From positions 62,001 to 126,000 of the forward strand of contig JAFCMP010000145.1 of the NCBI GenBank assembly GCA_017506865.1: DNA of 64,000 bases. Reading direction: 5' to 3'. The position numbers were made by a program, and so were the translations under genes. Positions 22,340 through 33,100 of the stretch are shown piece by piece; position 1 is the stretch's first letter; every line of letters starts with the position of its first letter. The notes below the pieces were generated by a model. That model was not told where the DNA came from, made no database searches, and saw nothing but the letters and a program-made list of their open reading frames with translations. The DNA is from Tribonema minus. Its lineage: Eukaryota; Sar; Xanthophyceae; Tribonematales; Tribonemataceae.

Positions 22340-23540
22340 AGGCCATGAACTTACCTGGGTCTCTCTTAGTACAGCAGCGAGCTTGCCTAAGGCTCACCAC
22401 CAAGCCCCCGAACCGCATCAAGGTGGAGACCGTATCGGGGGGCGCTAACTACACAAGACATCCTCTATTTTGCTACGGCTTGCATCGGACATAGGGACGG
22501 CCCGGGAAGTATGGAGACGGCGGAAAAGCCTCCATACCCCCCGAGGAGGGAAAACAACTAGTGCTACCCCCTGCGATTCAGTATTGCATACACATCGCCA
22601 ACCGCCGTCAGTGTTAAGGATCTTTCTGGAGACAACTACGCGATTTACACAGACCCCTCTGTGAGAGCAGTAGGTTGGGGGGGGCGTTGCTGAAACTTGC
22701 CAGGTTCCCCTTCCACACCACAGGGATTTCAACTCAGGCTTTCAGCCTGGCCTATGTCCGATGCAGCTAGAGGTTAGGAACTGTATTGCTGCAAGCCCAG
22801 GCCATTATGCCCCCTATTTATTCCACACCAGCATGAAGCCAGTGCGTCCACTATACTGCTACGACACCTGCATGTGCTCACCAGCATCGTCTATATTGCA
22901 GGCACCATGGTACCTCTGGGCTCTACCTAGTGCCGCCACTCGATATGTCAGTTATGTGTTAGTAGAGCACTGAGAGCGCATTGCCATTCAGACAGCAGAG
23001 AGCGCTGTGGAGCAGCAGCACGAAGGTGTTGCTACTCCGCAGGGAGAGCAGTCGTGCCTCCCGACAAGCCAGGCTGCTTCTGGTGTCAGCGCCTTAGTGT
23101 GTATTTGCCATTGTCAGACGATCGCTGCAGCGTCTGGGGCGTGCGTCGTGTCATCTCGAGAATTTGTTGCATCGCCCTAGGCATACACAGACCTCAAGCC
23201 CGCAGTTCAGGAGGTCGCGGAACGCGGAAACCTTCAAGGAAGGTACCCTTGACGCTGCCGCGGCCTTCTGCTGTGTTGACTGGTGCTACTCTCTGTGCTC
23301 TCTTCAATCACTCGCTTTTCCTTCGTATGCTAGACGAGCCCGACTCAAACGGTACTTGAAGCGTATCACCTGCACTTCTGACTCCGCCTCGTGCTCTGCG
23401 AGCACCGAGGCTAGCTGCTGCTGCTCTCCCATCCCTCCACCTAGGTACTGTTGTGAGAGCTTGCACACAGCGGTTGCACGCAGGGTATGTATGCGATCAA
23501 CGGTAGATTCTCGGCTACACCTACCCAACTGTCAGGACCA
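22340..23540 (+). repeat. Duplicated block, copy B (upstream of the ARM-like gene)
   Basis: Second copy of the 1.2-kb block at 17640-18820. It ends about 85 bp before a TATA-like box and 200 bp before the ARM-like gene, so it probably contains upstream regulatory sequence of that gene. Confidence 0.85.
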
Positions 23541-23624
23541 CGCCCGGGCACAGTCGTTCCGTTCCCCCGAGCCTGTTCCTTGCTTCAAGTGATGTGTGAA
23601 GTACAGGGTGCCTTGAAGAGGACC

Positions 23625-23634
23625 TATATATATT
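23625..23634 (+). promoter_or_regulatory. TATA-like box of the ARM-like gene
   Basis: TATATATATT lies 111 bp before the ATG at 23736, a plausible distance for a core promoter with a short 5' UTR. It is absent from the matching place in block copy A. Confidence 0.4.
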
Positions 23635-23735
23635 TAGGTTGTTGAGTGATGAGATTTGACCCATACATGCAGCTAGCAGACAGCAAGTGGTGGCACTGCT
23701 GCCTACTTGGCTATCTAAACTCAGGCTCAACCGCG

Positions 23736-24740
23736 ATGGATAACGGCACCGCCAAGCTTTCTGCCCCTGATCACATCGTTAAACACCTAGAAGCGCTAGC
23801 TGGCGCTCGAGACGACGCCGACACTCAACAGCAGGGCTGGCTTGAGGTTGCTGCTCTGGCCAGCAGCTATCTTGACAGCTCGAGGCTCGGCGCAGCGGGC
23901 GCATGCGGTTTGGTCGTCCAGATGCTACACCGACACGCACAGGACGTCAAAGTGCAGGAAAACGGCTGGAAGGCAGCTGTTGCCCTCGCTTACAAGGACG
24001 CTGGCAACAGGAGGAGGCTGTGTGCAGCGGGTGTACTGGAGCAGCTGGTGCAAGCTGTGAAGGGGCATATGCCGCATGCAGGCGTGCAGCTGATAGCGTG
24101 GTGGGCCGCTGGTCGTCTCGCGGTCGACCAAGCGAGCAGGTTGAAACTCGGCAGTGCAGGGGCGTGCGCTCTACTCGTGCAAGCTTTCAGAGCGCATCGA
24201 AGTAGTGATGTAAGAGAGGTGCTGCAGTTCGCAGCTTCAAAGCTGACCGATGACTGCCAGGAAAATGTGGCGACGATGCTTGCGGAAGGCGCATACGACA
24301 TGACTGCGCTTTCGAAGCGGCTGCCCAAACCCAGTGCAGCAGCCTTGACACAGTACCATACTTCCCTTGCCTCTGACCCCAGAGATGCAGCCGCATCAGT
24401 GCCCTCAGATAATGACGCAGCAGCGGTGCCAATGCCTGCCGCGGCGCATCATGAGCAGCTGATCAAGGACATGAAGGCGACCATGCGGCATCTTCAACTT
24501 GCACTAGCTGCGAAGGATGCAGCGCTTGCGAAGCAAGAGGCAGTTCTCACAGAGACAGCCGCCGAGCTGGCGGCCAAGGACTCAGATGTCAAAGCTGCTA
24601 ATGCGACCTGTGCCGAGCTGAAAGCTCAGTTGTCATCAGCTACGGCTGCGTTGCACGAGAGCCTTGAAGCTGTCGCTGCCATCGCTGCGCAGGCCACCAT
24701 GACTGCCTCGGCGGGCAAGCGCAAGCGCGAGTCCACATAA
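23736..24740 (+). CDS. ARM-like repeat protein with C-terminal coiled coil, intronless
   Basis: 334 aa from the ATG at 23736. An in-frame ATG at 23646 would add 30 residues lacking the helical pattern, so the inner start is preferred. Residues 1-190 hold about four ARM/HEAT-like helical units, with recurring GAAGACGLVVQML, CAAGVLEQLVQAV and GSAGACALLVQAF segments, each followed by WxxA or AxxKL-type helices. Residues 190-240 are a Ser/Ala/Pro-rich linker. Residues 243-320 are strongly heptad-like (KDAALAKQEAVLTETAAEL and similar), indicating a coiled coil. The C terminus has KRKRE, a possible nuclear signal. ARM-type repeats bind proteins; the partner is unknown. No introns are needed, unlike the neighbouring genes. 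A decayed copy of the 3' end is at 18824-18900. Confidence 0.8.
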   Translation: MDNGTAKLSAPDHIVKHLEALAGARDDADTQQQGWLEVAALASSYLDSSRLGAAGACGLVVQMLHRHAQDVKVQENGWKAAVALAYKDAGNRRRLCAAGVLEQLVQAVKGHMPHAGVQLIAWWAAGRLAVDQASRLKLGSAGACALLVQAFRAHRSSDVREVLQFAASKLTDDCQENVATMLAEGAYDMTALSKRLPKPSAAALTQYHTSLASDPRDAAASVPSDNDAAAVPMPAAAHHEQLIKDMKATMRHLQLALAAKDAALAKQEAVLTETAAELAAKDSDVKAANATCAELKAQLSSATAALHESLEAVAAIAAQATMTASAGKRKREST

Positions 24741-26774
24741 GTTCAAGACGGCTGCCTGTCTGCAAGAGGTCTCATCGCTGATTGACAGTAACGACAATGG
24801 GGGCTGTCGCAAACAGGCTAGACTTGAGCTTTGGTTGCTGGGCACTCTTTTGCCAACCGTATTCAGTGTCAGCAAGTGAATGCACACATCAATTTTCATT
24901 CTGAGACTTGCAACGTGAGATGTGCCTTGCTCACCATTCTTGCGCGCCCCATGTGTCAATGCCTCTTTACACTAAACCCGCTTGCTTGGAGGCCACATGT
25001 TGGTGCAGGCACATGGCCCTGGCCTTGTCAACGATGCATCTAAGGTCGCACAACACTGCAAGCAGTATGCCAAGCCAAGCCCCCCTCCTGCGCGTATCTT
25101 TGAAACGCCGGTGCGGCAATAACTCCACTTGCATCAACTCTCACTATTCAGCGTCTGCACATACTGTGGGGCGCTCTACACTTTGATGCCAACCATTATG
25201 CTGTCAAAGCAGATGACGTTAATAGGGGCCCTTCTTAGCAGTAGAGTCCGCCCAGGAGGTTGGTGGACTTTCAAAGCCACGTAGCGTACTATGTTTACCT
25301 CCGCTTCAGGGGCGGGTACACGTAGCGTACAAGTCATCGCCATGCTGTGCACGAGCGCTTTGCATGACCGTTGAGCATCAAGTAGGGCAGCACAGAATGC
25401 AAGTGAATGCAGGGCCTGCGCCTATGATTTTCAATGCAAATAGACTAAGTGTGCAAGTCATTGCCATGGCATCCCGTGCAAGAAGGCTTTGCAATGACCG
25501 TTGAGCATGAAGTGGGGCAGGACAGAGTGCAAGTGAAAATGAATGATGAATGCAAGCAATGCATGCGGTGCCTGAGCCCCATCGCCTGACCATGTGTGGC
25601 AAAACGGGAGCCGGCGTGACGCCGCAAAAGGCAGAGCACCCTCACATGTTTCAGCAAACCTTCTTCAAAGGGGACAGAACAGATGATGGCAGGTGCCAGC
25701 GTACGTTCTGCTGCTTTAAGGGCATGCGGCAGAAAGCTAATTGACGGCAAAAAGAACTGCACAACAAGCAATTGCATCAGATGGCCAGAAAGGTTTTTGC
25801 AGGGCCACTCACGCAAAGATGATAGAACACTGACAACTTCTCCAGACAGCAGCAGCATGAGCCGACAAAGAGCAGCTACTGGGCAGGCGTGTCACCATCA
25901 TCATAAAAGAGCAAGCGTTGTTACGATGGTGGTGGGAAAAGCTAGTGGTAGGAAAGGCTAGTTCACTCTTGCGTGGCTGAATGCTGAACGCGCGGAAGCG
26001 CAAAATGAAAACTACCTGCTGCTCTCCCTTGGTTCAAGGAAGCTGGCCCCAGCGGTGTGTGTGCCTGCACTACCTGTAATTCATGTGGCAATGCCAATAC
26101 CTGAACATCAACCGGCACCTGCAAGGAAAACGAGGGCAGCGTCGTTTCCACCTCCAACCCAGATCGGTCTGCCGTGACCCAGTCAAGGTTGGCGCTATCG
26201 CATCGGCAGCGGTTGCGTGCACTGCCGTGCGTGCCACACAAAGCGTCTCTTTCAACGACTCAGGCGGTCACTACACCTGCAAGATCTGCGTGCTGCCGTG
26301 ACGGCGGTGCTGCGGCTGCTGCGCAGCTGCTGCTGGCGCTGCGCTCCTGCTGCAGCTGCCGCCGCTGTTACGCTGCCGCCGCCGCCGCCGTTGCCGCTCC
26401 CACCGCCGCTGCCGCGCTGTCAACTACAGTACCACACCTTACTAATGCGCGTTGAAAAGTGAGAGAGGGCTGTGCCCTCAGCTATCAAGTGACCACACGC
26501 TATCGCCTGACGCCTGACGTGCAGCCTAGCACAACGACACAGATGCCGTGACGGCGGCGGCAGCGCAGTCAGATGCTGCGGCAGCCCGCCAATCACTGCG
26601 TGCTCACACCGCTGCGGCCGCCATCACGACACCTGCCGCCGCTCGCGCCTGCGGCCTGCCAATCGACGCAGCCGCAGCCACAGCAGCGCACCCGCAGCCG
26701 CCACCGCACGTCCCCAAACAGCGCCCACGCGCTGCACGCACGCGCCCCCCTTGCAAAACGGCACAGCTGCAGCC
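24741..26774. other. Intergenic region between convergent genes
   Basis: This lies between the ARM-like gene (plus) and the 3' end of the large minus-strand gene. I see no gene. A degenerate ~125-bp tandem repeat is at about 25325-25525. GC-rich, Ala-codon-like sequence at 26280-26450 and 26540-26770 grades into repeats at the end of the large gene. Confidence 0.5.
25325..25525. repeat. Degenerate ~125-bp tandem repeat
   Basis: Two units share CAAGTCAT(C/T)GCCATG, TGACCGTTGAGCAT, AAGT(A/G)GGGCAG and TGCAAGTGAA in the same order, with several differences. Confidence 0.65.
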
Positions 26775-26909
26775 GGTCGTCACGGGCGGCGCCGGCGCAG
26801 CAACGGGCCCCTACGACACGGTGCAGCAGCAGCCGGTCTTCATAGGCGGCGGCGGCCGCGGCGCAGCAGCGGGACCATTTCGTAACGGCGGCGGCGCAGC
26901 CACGGGCCC
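26775..26909 (-). repeat. Repeated copies of the gene's own C-terminal coding end
   Basis: Directly after the stop codon of the large gene, minus-strand sequence repeats the end of the last exon. KTGCCCTVS-stop and then TTGCSCAV follow the genuine KTGCSCTIS-stop. Each is embedded in a Gly/Ala/Pro-rich 60-110 bp unit. This is the 3' exon-edge pattern applied to a terminal exon. Confidence 0.7.
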
Positions 26910-27172
26910 CTACGAAATGGTGCAGCTGCAGCCGGTCTTCACGGGTGGCGGCGGCGCAGCGGCGGGCGCCGCCTGCGGCCTGCCCAGCGCCTCGCGCGCG
27001 CGCGCCTCGCCGGCGGCGGTGGCGGCGGCGACGGCGGCGGTCATGCTGGCCGCGTGCGCCGCCTCGAGGTCAGCGATTTGGCGCGTGTGGGCATCGATGG
27101 TGTGCTGGAGGCGCCCCCCGAGGCTCGCGATGTGCATGGCCTGCGAACGCGACTGGATGTGCGGGGGGATGG
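26910..27172 (-). CDS. Large gene, terminal exon 21: coiled coil and CAAX-like end
   Basis: The acceptor follows a long C-rich tract. The exon reads IPPHIQSRSQAMHIASLGGR, then HTRQIADLEAAHAASM, a likely short coiled coil. An Ala/Pro-rich stretch and KTGCSCTIS before the TAG stop follow. The last four residues, CTIS, fit a farnesylation CAAX motif, with Cys two positions before that could be palmitoylated. This would place the protein on a membrane. The modification is inference from four residues. Confidence 0.6.
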
Positions 27173-30100
27173 CTGGGGGGGGGAGCAGGGGGGGGGGGGG
27201 GAGAAGGGAAAGTGACTGCCAGCAAGTGGGTTGTCTGGCATGAAAGTGTGCATTTACGTGGTCGACAGGCGGTAGAAGCAGGGGGTTCGCTACACGATTC
27301 CATACAGAGCAGCATGCAAACAGGGTCAAATAGGGCCGTTGTTCAAACCTGGCTAAAATCCTGGACGATCAATGGTGGGCTACACATTGTCATTCCACGC
27401 GGATCTGCAATCCTGATTGCATGCTGGCATTTGCTTCTCCGAGACTGGTGTCAGAAATGAGTCCGCACTGTGCAAAGCTTTACGTGCACCTGCAGACGTA
27501 CACACGCGGAGCGCGCATGCTGAGCAGTGTTGCAGCACCAGCACAGAAGCTCTTAGGGCGCAGTGCAGACTAGATTGCTGCATATCATGTCGACCCTCGG
27601 GACACGCTGGACACTCGGCCGCCCTCGGGGCGTTCATAATCAAGTTCATGAATATCTGCAGCAGGGCCTGGAGGCTCAACTTCAACCCGTGAACTTCAAA
27701 AATTCGTACTAACACTCGATGTGCTGAGCTTTGTGTGTACCTGCAGCAGGGCCTTGGGGCTCAACTTCAACCCGTGAACTTCAATAAGTCATACCGACAC
27801 TCGATGTGCTGAGCTTTGTGTACATACCTGCAGCAGGGCCTTGGGGCTCCAGGTAGCCCATCAAAAAGGCGATCGCAGTGAGGTATGCAACCACTGCTAT
27901 GGGGCGTTCCAGTTCATTGGCCATGGGTCCCAGGGTGACGATGCATGCCTGCAAATATCACATCGTGGGAATCAGAACGAGGCTCAGATTCAGCGCTTAA
28001 AGTACTCGAAATTGGTGCTTGTGAAGAATCAGATGCGAAGACCATCAATGTTTTGCGACAGCATTGGCTCAGAACGCTGCTGCGCCAGAAGACAATGGCG
28101 TGCACCTCCCCTGAGTGACTTGCGCACTTGCAGACAGCACCTGCAGTTTCTTGATGAGGCAGAGCGTGTGTGTCGCAACAACTTCACGAATGAATACCAC
28201 GTAACGGCGCTTTGTATAAGACGCACACATGGTGCCACCTCATTGCGGGGGCAAATGTATCCAAGTTGAAGACGCACCTTGAGGTTGCCGACCGCAGCAG
28301 TGCTCAGCTCCCTCAGCAACACCACGCCAGATTCAAATCTAAATACACTGATACTACACCGTGTTGAAGTCTAAGCACACCAACGCCACCATGTTGAAGT
28401 TCAAAGACTTGCTATGCTGAAGTTTAAGACGCACTTGAGATTGCCGAATGCGGCAGTGCTCAGCAGCTGCGCAAGCGGCTCCACACGCCACATCAAAGTC
28501 TTCATACACCGACACCACACCGTGTTGAAGGTCAACCACACCTGATGCCACACCATATTGAAGTTGATGACGCACTTGTTGAAGTTGAACGACGCACCTT
28601 TAGGTTGCCGACTGTGGCAGTGCTCAGCAGGTGCGCGAGCAACACCACACGCCATGCGATGTGGCGATACAGAAGTCTGGCCACACCGACACGACACCGC
28701 GTTCAAGATATAACGCACCTTGAGGTTGCCAACTGTGGCAGTACTCAGCAACTGCGCGAAGGACACCACACCTCGTCAGAATCTCAATACACCGACACCA
28801 CACCTTGTTGAAGTCTACCCACACCGACGCCACATTATATTGAAGTTAAAAGATGCACCATGTTGAAGTTTACAACGCACCTTGAGGTTGCCAATCGTGG
28901 CAGTGCTCAACAGCTGCGCGAGCGACACCACGCCGAACGCGTCCGCCTGCGCGCTCAGCAGACTGGCGAGGGCCTTGTCCGCACGGAGCGCTGTCACGGC
29001 GGCGATGACGGCGCACGTCGCCTCAGTGCTCGCCGACAGGTGCGCGTCGGCGGGCAGCATGGCGTCGAAGGCGGCATTGAATGTGTCCTGCAAAGAGCAG
29101 CACAAGGCAGCAGTAGAAGAGATTTGAGTGCTGTGGTGGAGACCGAAACGGGTGCTAAGGAGATGTTGTTCCTGCTTGTAAGAGCTCGGAGGCAGTGGCG
29201 ATGCAAACGGCAACGGCGCAGGTCGCCTCAGTGCTCGCCGACAGGTGCGCGTCAGCGGGCAGCATGGCGTCAAAGGGGGCGTTGAATGTGTCCTGTGCAG
29301 ATGGCAGCAGTAAAAGATGTTTGAGTGCAGCGTCGGAGACCGAAACGGGTGCTGAGCTTGCAGGAGTACAGAGATGAAGATATTGATGCCGATCCTGCTC
29401 TGTGCGCAGACAAAGTGGCAATGCAAGCCCAAAGCCTAAGTGGGCAGCGCTTGTCAGACGAGATTGCGTCCACCGCCATCATAGATGTAGCGTTGTCAAG
29501 GGCAGACAGGAGTGTGCCACATAATTCAACTGTTTGCGCAGGAAACGCTGATGCTGCTGTGACCGACTCTGTTTCTTGTTTGCACTGTTTTTTGTTTGCA
29601 CAGGAAGCGATGATGCTGTTGTGATTGACACTGTTTTGTGCTCCCCTCCGTATATAGGATTCACATGTACTTGGCCACGTGGAGCACTGATATAGCTGTG
29701 ATGGATGCTGCGCTGCCCCAGTGCTCGCCCAACGGGACGAAGCCACTGGCATCGGTGTATCTGAGCTGGTGCTGTGCAGAGTTGAAGCAAAGGATATCAT
29801 ATGTACTGGAATCATGGCGCATAACTAAATGGTGATGCATGCATGTGCTTTGCGGAAGTCAACTCCACGCAGCCGCATATTGATTTGAGGTGTACAGCTA
29901 GGGATACTCATGTAGGGGTGTGAAGCGCATGCTGATGCTGCAAAGCACACGTCAAGAACAAAACAGCAAGTTTCACGAAGCGCTGGGAGTCCAAGCTTAC
30001 CGTCTTAGGGTTAGGTTTAGGGTTAGGGTTAGGATTAGGGTTACCGTCAACAGAGAGTATGTGCGGCAGTGTGCTGTGGCAGGCCCTTCCTAAGCTGCGC

Positions 30101-33100
30101 ATGCAATACATACCTAACCCATCATATTCAATACGTACTCACCCCACCAGACTGAGCGCACGTTCCATGCACGCACCACCACACCAGCGCGATCGCTGTC
30201 ACGGGTGCTGCGAAATGTACACTTCACACTCAACGCACGCGTCTGTCGTACACTGTGCACATGCAAGTAGAGCCAGATGGCTGCAGCTTCAAGTGCAACA
30301 GCTGCAAACTTCAAGTGAAAACTTCAAGTGAAATCGAGTGAAGTTGACGCACCTTTATCGGCGCCGCCAGGTCCACTGGCACCGGTTTACTGCTCACAAA
30401 CACCTCCACGATCCTCTGCCACAAGCCCTTCCTGAGCTGAGCCATGTCAGGCACAATGTCTTTCGCCGCAGCAATCGCAGCCCCCCTGAAGCCCAACTCC
30501 TGGGGCTCTTCAGGGGGCGGGGGGGGGTCTTTCTTGTGAGTGGCGGCGGCGGCGGGGGGGGCGGCGGCGGCGGGGGGGGCGGCGGCGGCTTCTTCGTCTG
30601 TTTCAAGGTCGCTGGTGATGACAGTTTCGTCCGGTGGCGAAACGAGGACAGAGCGGAAGGCCACCTTTGTCTCCCACCTGTCAGAGCAAATCAGCCACAG
30701 CATACACTTCAGGAGATGGCATTGTGTGTGTGTGCAGCACGTTTGGATTTGCTGATGACGCGGGGGGTTCGCAGTGGCTCAGCCCCAGCAGAAGGGGCTT
30801 TAACCCTAACCCTAGCTGTAAGCTTCTTGTCAGTCGCAGGGTTGCTACGGATACTGGCTTTGTGCGGCAGCGCCACTACAGATCAGAATACACCCTTGTC
30901 CTAAGCCCCCTTGTAACCCCAACCCTGACAGTAACCATGTACCAATCCTGACCCAAAAATACGAAGCGCAAAGCTACCTCAATCTCCCGCTTGCATACCG
31001 CAAAGTCCGCGTCAGCAAGCCGTGGGGGGGGGGGGGGGGGGGGGGGTGACAACAGGCGCGGGGGCTTGTGAAGCGTCCCCCTTTCCCCCCTCTAACACCA
31101 TTGAAAGGCAGATCTCTAACTTCAAGTCATGGCGCGTAGAACTGGGACCAGCGTGCGGGCCATAGCAGCCTCAGCAGCAGCGAGCCCGCACAGCCTGACC
31201 TGCACGCAGGTGGAGTGCAACTCTGTTCTTGTGTTGGGTACTGCCTAAGTTTTGATGTGTCCACCGTGTGCAGTCTACCAGGGCTGATAAATCTGCATAC
31301 GCAATACATACATACCCCGGGGGGGGGGGGGGGGGGGGGTCTTGATGCACCAGCGCCCCCACAAGAGAGTGGATGATACCCCAGACCTCACATACCCACT
31401 GACAGACACACATCACACTTGCCGCGCACCCTCACCATCCCCAGACATGCACTGCTAGACCTGCATGACCCACCCCCATGCACAAGTACCTTCCACCAAC
31501 GTAGACCCTCAGGTGCACTTTCATTAAAAATGTTCCTGGCCATCATGCAAAGAAAGGCTGCTCAACCTCCGTTGCCACCATCAATGTTCCTCCAAACACA
31601 TGCATTGGTCAACTTGAATCACCGCCCCCATACTTACGTCCTCACACCGAAAACATACAGCTCCAACATACAGGACATGCAGGCGCCTACTCATGAATAA
31701 GTTGTTCCTGGCCATGCGTTGCTCAACCTCCTCTGCCGCCACCATACCTACATACCTCACACCGACATGAGGCTCCAGGCCGCAGAACGACACCATGGTT
31801 GTCTCAATCATGCAGCTTGAAGGGTACAACTTCAACATATGGAGCGTCAACACACGCCACTGCCCCCATATGTACATACCTCACACCGACAAACAGCTCC
31901 AGGCCGCAGAACGCCGCCATGGTCGTCTCGATCTGCCCCCAGCCGCTGCCCAAGTACCCCTCGAAATCCGATATCCAACCCTCCGAAAGCGCCGCCGTCG
32001 CCGCCTCCCCACCGGCAGTTACACCATTGGCAGTTACACCTACGGCAGTTACAGCCCCATCGGCCGCAGCAGCGCCCGCCCCCTCACCCTCCGGAGCGAC
32101 CCCCCCCCCTTCCGCAGCGCCGCCGCCACCAGTTGAAGTAGCGTCGCCGCCGCCAGTTGAAGTAGCGCCGTTCATGGTCGGTGCGCTGTCTGCGGTCTCC
32201 GCCGCTGCCACCGCCGCTGTTTCCGTGGCATCGGCGGCGGCGGCGGCGGCGGCGGCAGTGGCGGGGGGTGCTTCCGTTGGCACCGGGCTTTTGCCGGGAA
32301 TGGCGAGGAAGTGGGTGGCGCGGAGCAGCGCGGTGATGGTGTTGGCGCGCGCGGCTTCCGCGTCGGCGATGCGCGGGAGGTAGTCGGACGCGGCGCGGCT
32401 CGCGTGCGCATCGAGCGATGCTGCCTGCGAGTTGTAGGGTTAGGGTTGTTGGGATGCAGAGTGAACTCGCGCAGACCACATTTTCGCCATGCATCAGCAG
32501 GAAAAGTGAACGTGGTGATGGTGTTGGCGCGCGCGGCCTCGGCGTCGGCGATGCGCGGGAGGTAGTCGGACGTGGCGCGGCTCGCGTGCGCATCGAGCGC
32601 TGCTGCCTGCAAGTTAGGGGTAGGGTTAGGGTTAGGGTTAGACTTACCCTGAGTTAGCTGTCGGCAGCGGGTGCCTGCAAGATGATTTCTGTCATGTACA
32701 AATTTCTTGGCTGCACATCAGTATTGATCAGGACTGGATTGAGTGTGTGCCAAAGCTCGCGTGCGCGTCAAGCGCCGCTGCCTGAGCGAGCGGTGAGCGT
32801 ATGGAGCACGTGCGTTAGAAGGCAGCAGCGGGTGGCCGCATAATTTGTCTGTATTTCTTTACGGCACACCAGCATGACGCAGGGCTGAGGCGGCGATGCG
32901 AGGCAGGTGATCTGCGGCGGCGCGGCTCGCGTGCGCATCGAGCGCTGCTGCCTGAGAGTTAGGGGTAGGGTTAGGGATAGCAATAGGGTTAGGTAGACTA
33001 GCCCCAAGTTAGCTGGCGGCAGAGGGTGCCTGAGCGATGAGCGCGTAGACTGCGTGCGTTGGCAAACAGCAGCGGGTGCCTGCACGGAGACATGTCCCCA

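Noticed and set aside
22470-22664. 64-codon frame preserved in both copies of the duplicated block (also 17767-17961)
   Set aside because: Most differences between the copies change the amino acid, so there is no sign of selection on the protein.
26548-27243. Plus-strand open frame of 231 codons with GGGGAAAG-type repeats
   Set aside because: It lies antisense to the last exon of the large gene, which has a matching splice phase, a good acceptor and a helical coding pattern. The plus frame is open because the DNA is GC-rich.
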